This document shows positions 6,300 to 6,662 of a stretch of DNA of 6,662 nucleotides, piece by piece. Origin of the DNA: an uncultured Prevotellaceae bacterium. GTDB taxonomy: Bacteria; Bacteroidota; Bacteroidia; Bacteroidales; Bacteroidaceae. Positions within the stretch are counted from its first letter, which is position 1. Every line of letters begins with the position of its first letter. Under the pieces are notes generated by a model. That model worked only from the letters and a program-made list of their open reading frames with translations. It was not told the origin of the DNA and did no database searches. The position numbers and the translations under genes were made by a program. The stretch is from NCBI GenBank assembly GCA_937892315.1, contig CALAVF010000089.1, positions 1 to 6,662 on the forward strand, given 5' to 3'.

Positions 6300-6529
6300 G
6301 GAAACTCCTCCTCTAGTTTTTTCCAACCTTCCTCTGCAGTACAACATCTGCCTGCAGCAATATCGGTTTCAGCCTCTCTTACCATTTCATTTATTTCCTC
6401 TACAGTGTAAGGTTTGAGCTCTTTGTTTTCGTCATCCCATAGAGACTCACGCAGACGCATCCTGTCATCTGGTGACAGTTGCATCACCATGCCATACACC
6501 TGCTGATATGTCGGTCTTGTTGTTTGCAT
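6284..6529 (-). CDS. Cognate antitoxin of the RelE/ParE-like toxin
   Basis: An 81-residue, acidic protein starting at the ATG at 6529. The N-terminal part, QPTY-like to LSPDDRMRLRESLW (18-31), is a short helical region seen in many small Bacteroidetes antitoxins. The C-terminal part, YTVEEINEMVREAETDIAAG (41-60) then AEEGWKKLEEEFPWLK, is a charged helix pattern (E..I..M...AE.DI..G) as in the toxin-wrapping tails of Phd/ParD-like antitoxins. I see no clear textbook DNA-binding fold. A longer frame would need a TTG at 6568, which lies upstream of the predicted transcription start, so I reject it. The promoter at 6588-6557 and an inverted repeat over it suggest autoregulation. Stop and toxin start overlap by 16 bases. 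Function is assigned mainly from the pairing and gene order. Confidence 0.85.
   Translation of the reverse strand: MQTTRPTYQQVYGMVMQLSPDDRMRLRESLWDDENKELKPYTVEEINEMVREAETDIAAGRCCTAEEGWKKLEEEFPWLKD
6307..6312 (-). promoter_or_regulatory. Strong Shine-Dalgarno site for the toxin, inside the antitoxin gene
   Basis: The minus strand reads AGGAGG with a 7-base spacer to the toxin ATG at 6299. It is encoded by the Glu codons of the antitoxin's EEEF stretch. Such a strong site is uncommon in Bacteroidetes and contrasts with cysS and the other genes here. It fixes the toxin start. Confidence 0.75.
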
Positions 6530-6553
6530 ATACCTACAACATTTGTTATTCAA

Positions 6554-6579
6554 CTGCAAAGTTAGCAATTATTTTGCAG
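6554..6579. promoter_or_regulatory. Inverted-repeat operator candidate at the toxin-antitoxin promoter
   Basis: CTGCAAA (6554-6560) and TTTGCAG (6573-6579) form a perfect 7-bp inverted repeat with a 12-base spacer, centres 19 bases apart. The left arm overlaps the -7 box and the right arm lies between the two promoter elements, where a bound antitoxin dimer would block RNA polymerase. Arms are seen directly; binding is inferred. Confidence 0.5.
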
Positions 6580-6588
6580 ACGGACAAA
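6557..6588 (-). promoter_or_regulatory. Bacteroidetes-type promoter of the toxin-antitoxin operon
   Basis: On the minus strand TTTG (6588-6585) is followed after 20 bases by TAACTTTG (6564-6557), an exact match to the Bacteroidetes consensus TTTG-N19-21-TAnnTTTG. Transcription would begin near 6550, about 20 bases before the antitoxin ATG at 6529. It may also transcribe cysS. Confidence 0.75.
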
Positions 6589-6662
6589 ATTTATGGTTGC
6601 TTTTATCCCTAAATTCCGCAGCACTTTAATTTAACTTTCTTTATAAGTACCTGAGCAACAAA

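Noticed and set aside
5815..6410. Plus-strand frames opposite the toxin-antitoxin pair
   Set aside because: They have no ribosome site or motifs, while the opposite strand shows a clear paired toxin and antitoxin with promoter.
6530..6568. Longer antitoxin starting at TTG 6568
   Set aside because: The extension lies over the -7 box and operator candidate, upstream of the expected transcription start near 6550.
1..6662. CRISPR array, tRNA, rRNA, transposase or phage genes
   Set aside because: No regularly spaced repeats, no tRNA-like cloverleaf and no transposase or integrase motif were seen on either strand.

Overview
The window looks like a piece of a Bacteroidales chromosome, most likely Prevotellaceae. 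The evidence is a PorP/SprF-family type IX secretion (T9SS) protein, a small exported protein with a T9SS-type C-terminal tail, DUF6055/DUF4859-like secreted domains, Bacteroidetes-type promoter elements (TAnnTTTG, once with TTTG at the correct spacing) and mostly weak or absent Shine-Dalgarno sequences. Every gene I can support lies on the minus strand, so the biological order runs from high to low coordinates. The long plus-strand open frames are antisense shadows.

From right to left, an AT-rich type II toxin-antitoxin pair (antitoxin 6529-6284, RelE/ParE-like toxin 6299-5976) has its own promoter and a 7-bp inverted repeat over that promoter. Only 6 bases after the toxin stop begins cysS (5969-4467), the essential cysteinyl-tRNA synthetase. 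A short two-helix membrane protein (about 4387-4232) follows, flanked on both sides by degenerate GTGAAAA/ATGAAAA-type repeats. Next come a small exported protein with a T9SS-like tail (4190-3735) and, 14 bases on, a 703-residue secreted zinc-metalloprotease-like protein (3720-1609). The block ends at a stem-loop with a U-tract (1567-1535).

Separate units follow: a small Spy/CpxP-like periplasmic protein with a glycine-rich tail (1413-904), then a 381-base gene-free stretch, then a PorP/SprF-family protein (522 to beyond base 1). The gene-free stretch has a promoter-like -7 box and, on the minus strand, unusually dense complementary segments that could fold into a GNRA-capped hairpin, an H-type pseudoknot and a further loop contact. 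This is the best candidate here for something undescribed: a structured leader, a small RNA or a dispersed structured repeat.

The cell-surface theme (PorP/SprF, T9SS-tailed protein, metalloprotease, periplasmic protein) fits an envelope/secretion neighbourhood beside a housekeeping gene. The toxin-antitoxin pair, about 30% G+C by hand count against roughly 50-68% in sampled parts of cysS, looks like a later arrival.
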